A stretch of DNA of 5,965 nucleotides from Candidatus Bipolaricaulota bacterium (GTDB lineage: Bacteria; Bipolaricaulota; Bipolaricaulia; Bipolaricaulales; Bipolaricaulaceae). Where the stretch lies: contig JAGGWU010000066.1 in NCBI GenBank assembly GCA_021163465.1, positions 1 through 5,965 on the forward strand, in the 5' to 3' direction. Below, piece by piece: positions 4,540 to 5,965 of this stretch. The position numbers and the translations under genes are program-made. A model generated the notes under the pieces. The model was not told the DNA's origin, did no database searches, and saw only the letters and a list, made by a program, of their open reading frames with translations. Each line of letters starts with the position of its first letter. The stretch's first letter is position 1.

Positions 4540-5553
4540 TCACCTCGTGATCTCGGAGAGCTTCACCGGGCGCTTCTCCAGAAAGGATCGCTTCGCCGCG
4601 TACCCCATCGCTACTGGAATCTTGCCGTCGAGGCCGGTGACGGGAGGTTCCTTCCCTTCACGTACAGCGGCCACAAACGCCTCCATCTCCGCGATGTACG
4701 CCTCCCGATAGCGCTCCACGAAGAAATAATGAAGCGGGGCGGAACGGTAGCCCCCTTGGTCGGCGAGCACCGTGGTGTGGGGGAGGGGGTTCTTCGCGAA
4801 GAGCCCGCCCTTCTCTCCCAGGACCTCGATGCGCTGGTCGTGGCCGTAAGAGGCTTTCCTGCAGTTGGTGATCACCCCTAAAGCGCCGCTCTCGAATCTC
4901 AGGGTCACCACCGCGGTATCCACGTCCCCAGCGGCCCCGATCTCGGGATCTACGAGCACGGAACCCGCCGCGAAGACCTCCTCCACCTCCCCGAGGAGGA
5001 ACCGGGCCATGTCGAAATCGTGGATGGTCATATCGAGGAAGATCCCCCCCGAGACCCGGATATAGGCGATTGGCGGGGGCGCGGGATCGTAGCTGGTTAT
5101 CTTGAGGAGCCAGGGTCTCCCGATGGCGCCCTCCACGATGAGCTCTTTGAGGCGGCGGAAATGGGGATCGAAGCGGCGGTGGAAACCCACCTGCAAGATC
5201 ACTCCGGCCTCTTTCACCGCGTCGAGGGCGGAATCGATCTCCGCGAGGTCCAAGGCCAACGGCTTCTCACAAAAGATGTGTTTTTTCGCGGCCGCGGCAG
5301 CCCGGATGATCTCGGCGTGGGTATCGGTGCTGGTGCAGATGAGCACCGCGTCCACTTCGGGATCGGAGAGGACTTCGCGGTAATCCGCAGTGGCTTTGGG
5401 AATCCCTAGCTCCTGGGAGAGCTTCGCCGCTGCCTCCTCGACCACATCGGCCACCCACAGGAGCTCCGCTCCCTGAATGTGGCGCACCAGGTTCTCCGCG
5501 TGCAAGCGCCCGATCCTCCCCGCCCCAATGAGGCCAACTCCTAATGTCTCCAT
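4540..5553 (-). CDS. iolG: Gfo/Idh/MocA-family NAD-dependent dehydrogenase, probable myo-inositol 2-dehydrogenase
   Basis: This is a 337-residue protein, the normal size for the family. Residues 4-17 form the N-terminal Rossmann dinucleotide site GLIGAGRIG (G10, G12, G15). CEKPLAL holds the catalytic-dyad Lys (K97), and DMTIHDFDM supplies D174 and H178. The K-D-H set matches B. subtilis IolG (K97, D172, H176) in order and in the D-to-H spacing. The family reaction is NAD-linked oxidation of myo-inositol to 2-keto-myo-inositol; relatives act on scyllo-inositol or other sugars, so the exact isomer is open. The start is ATG at 5553-5551 with a GGGAGGAA site just upstream, 14 nt after the permease stop codon, indicating co-transcription. 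The same frame stays open far upstream across the permease gene, but that extension is out of frame with the permease and is a shadow. It probably catalyses the first step of the pathway completed by the next two genes. Confidence 0.88.
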   Translation of the reverse strand: METLGVGLIGAGRIGRLHAENLVRHIQGAELLWVADVVEEAAAKLSQELGIPKATADYREVLSDPEVDAVLICTSTDTHAEIIRAAAAAKKHIFCEKPLALDLAEIDSALDAVKEAGVILQVGFHRRFDPHFRRLKELIVEGAIGRPWLLKITSYDPAPPPIAYIRVSGGIFLDMTIHDFDMARFLLGEVEEVFAAGSVLVDPEIGAAGDVDTAVVTLRFESGALGVITNCRKASYGHDQRIEVLGEKGGLFAKNPLPHTTVLADQGGYRSAPLHYFFVERYREAYIAEMEAFVAAVREGKEPPVTGLDGKIPVAMGYAAKRSFLEKRPVKLSEITR

Positions 5554-5567
5554 TCCGTTCCTCCCTT

Positions 5568-5965
5568 TTACTTGATAGCACCTAACGATAGCCCACGGAC
5601 GAGGTACTTCTGGAGCACGATGGCCATGAGGAGCACCGGCAGGGTGGCCATGGCCGCTGTGGCCGATACCGCTCCCCACATGAGCCCGTGGGCCTCTCGC
5701 ATCCCCGCGATGGCCACGGGCAGCGTCATGGCGTGGCTCCGGGTGAGGATCAACGCGAATAGGAAATCGTTCCAGGACCAGATGAAGCAGAAAAGGGCCG
5801 TCACCACGATCCCCGGGGCGATGAGGGGAAGGGTCACTCGGCGGATGACCCCCAGGTGGGAGCAACCGTCGATCATAGCGGCCTCCTCCAGCTCCCGGGG
5901 GACCTCGGCCACGAACCCCTTGATCATCCATACCGCGAAGGGAATGGTGATGATGAGGTGGGGGA
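5568..5965 (-). CDS. ABC sugar-transporter permease, MalG-type (CUT1-like), N-terminal part outside window
   Basis: 131 residues are visible, ending at TAA (5570-5568); the frame is open to the right edge, so the N-terminal membrane segments are missing. The visible part begins in a hydrophobic segment (PHLIITIPFAVWM). The cytoplasmic EAA loop follows (EAAMIDG, then TLP 10 residues later, matching EAA-x3-G-x9-I-x-LP with V for I), which docks on the ATPase subunit. Two more hydrophobic segments (around APGIVVTALFCFIWSW and AMATLPVLLMAIVLQ) precede the usual QKYLVRGLSLGAIK end. Together these mark the second permease of a carbohydrate uptake system in the inner membrane. Substrate cannot be read from the permease; the downstream genes suggest inositol or a related polyol. 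The ATG at 5927 is internal. It lies 14 nt upstream of iolG, so the two are probably one operon. Confidence 0.92.
   Translation of the reverse strand, partial: PHLIITIPFAVWMIKGFVAEVPRELEEAAMIDGCSHLGVIRRVTLPLIAPGIVVTALFCFIWSWNDFLFALILTRSHAMTLPVAIAGMREAHGLMWGAVSATAAMATLPVLLMAIVLQKYLVRGLSLGAIK

Noticed and set aside
5554..5931. 126-residue upstream extension of the iolG frame
   Set aside because: Translates to Pro/Gly/His/Arg-rich sequence overlapping the permease gene in another frame; the ATG at 5553 has its own ribosome-binding site and begins directly before the Rossmann motif.

Overview
The window looks like a piece of a GC-rich bacterial chromosome, plausibly a thermophile or an uncultured lineage. 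That guess rests on an inositol cassette resembling that of Thermotoga maritima and on a HepT/MntA pair, a type common in thermophiles. The high GC argues against T. maritima itself. No 16S or other taxonomic marker is present, so the assignment is weak.

Layout. (1) 2-1000, plus strand: the C-terminal 332 residues of a CCA-adding tRNA nucleotidyltransferase/poly(A) polymerase family protein with an HD domain, cut by the left edge. A weak terminator-like hairpin follows. (2) 1102-1951, minus strand: a two-gene HEPN-MNT toxin-antitoxin module. mntA (antitoxin, nucleotidyltransferase) lies upstream and overlaps hepT (HEPN RNase toxin) by 8 nt. Hand counts on sample lines put this module near 45-53% GC, against about 68-72% in the neighbouring operon, which suggests later acquisition. 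(3) 2018-2102: two strong hairpins, one of them a 17-bp perfect bidirectional terminator, closing the next operon. (4) 2105-5965, minus strand, reading right to left: an ABC sugar-transporter inner-membrane permease (cut by the right edge), a Gfo/Idh/MocA dehydrogenase (IolG-like), a zinc medium-chain dehydrogenase (IolM-like) and a creatininase-family hydrolase (IolN-like).

The order permease-iolG-iolM-iolN fits the ring-opening inositol route described for T. maritima. There myo-inositol is oxidised to 2-keto-myo-inositol (IolG), then to a diketo-inositol (IolM), and the ring is hydrolysed to 5-keto-gluconate (IolN), which is later epimerised towards tagaturonate. The transporter would bring in the sugar or inositol. 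The assignment comes from family membership and gene order, not from measured identity.

The least explained element is a set of intergenic 7-bp-period repeats. There are three GTGATNN-type units and then five ATCACNN units between iolM and iolN, and GTTACNN x2 followed by GTAACNN x2 just after iolN. Both are arranged as direct repeats that then invert. A possible single relic unit lies between iolG and iolM. Also notable are a CAAACGTTTG palindrome before iolM that looks like a LacI-family operator, and the position of a tRNA-3'-end-targeting toxin family next to a CCA-adding enzyme.
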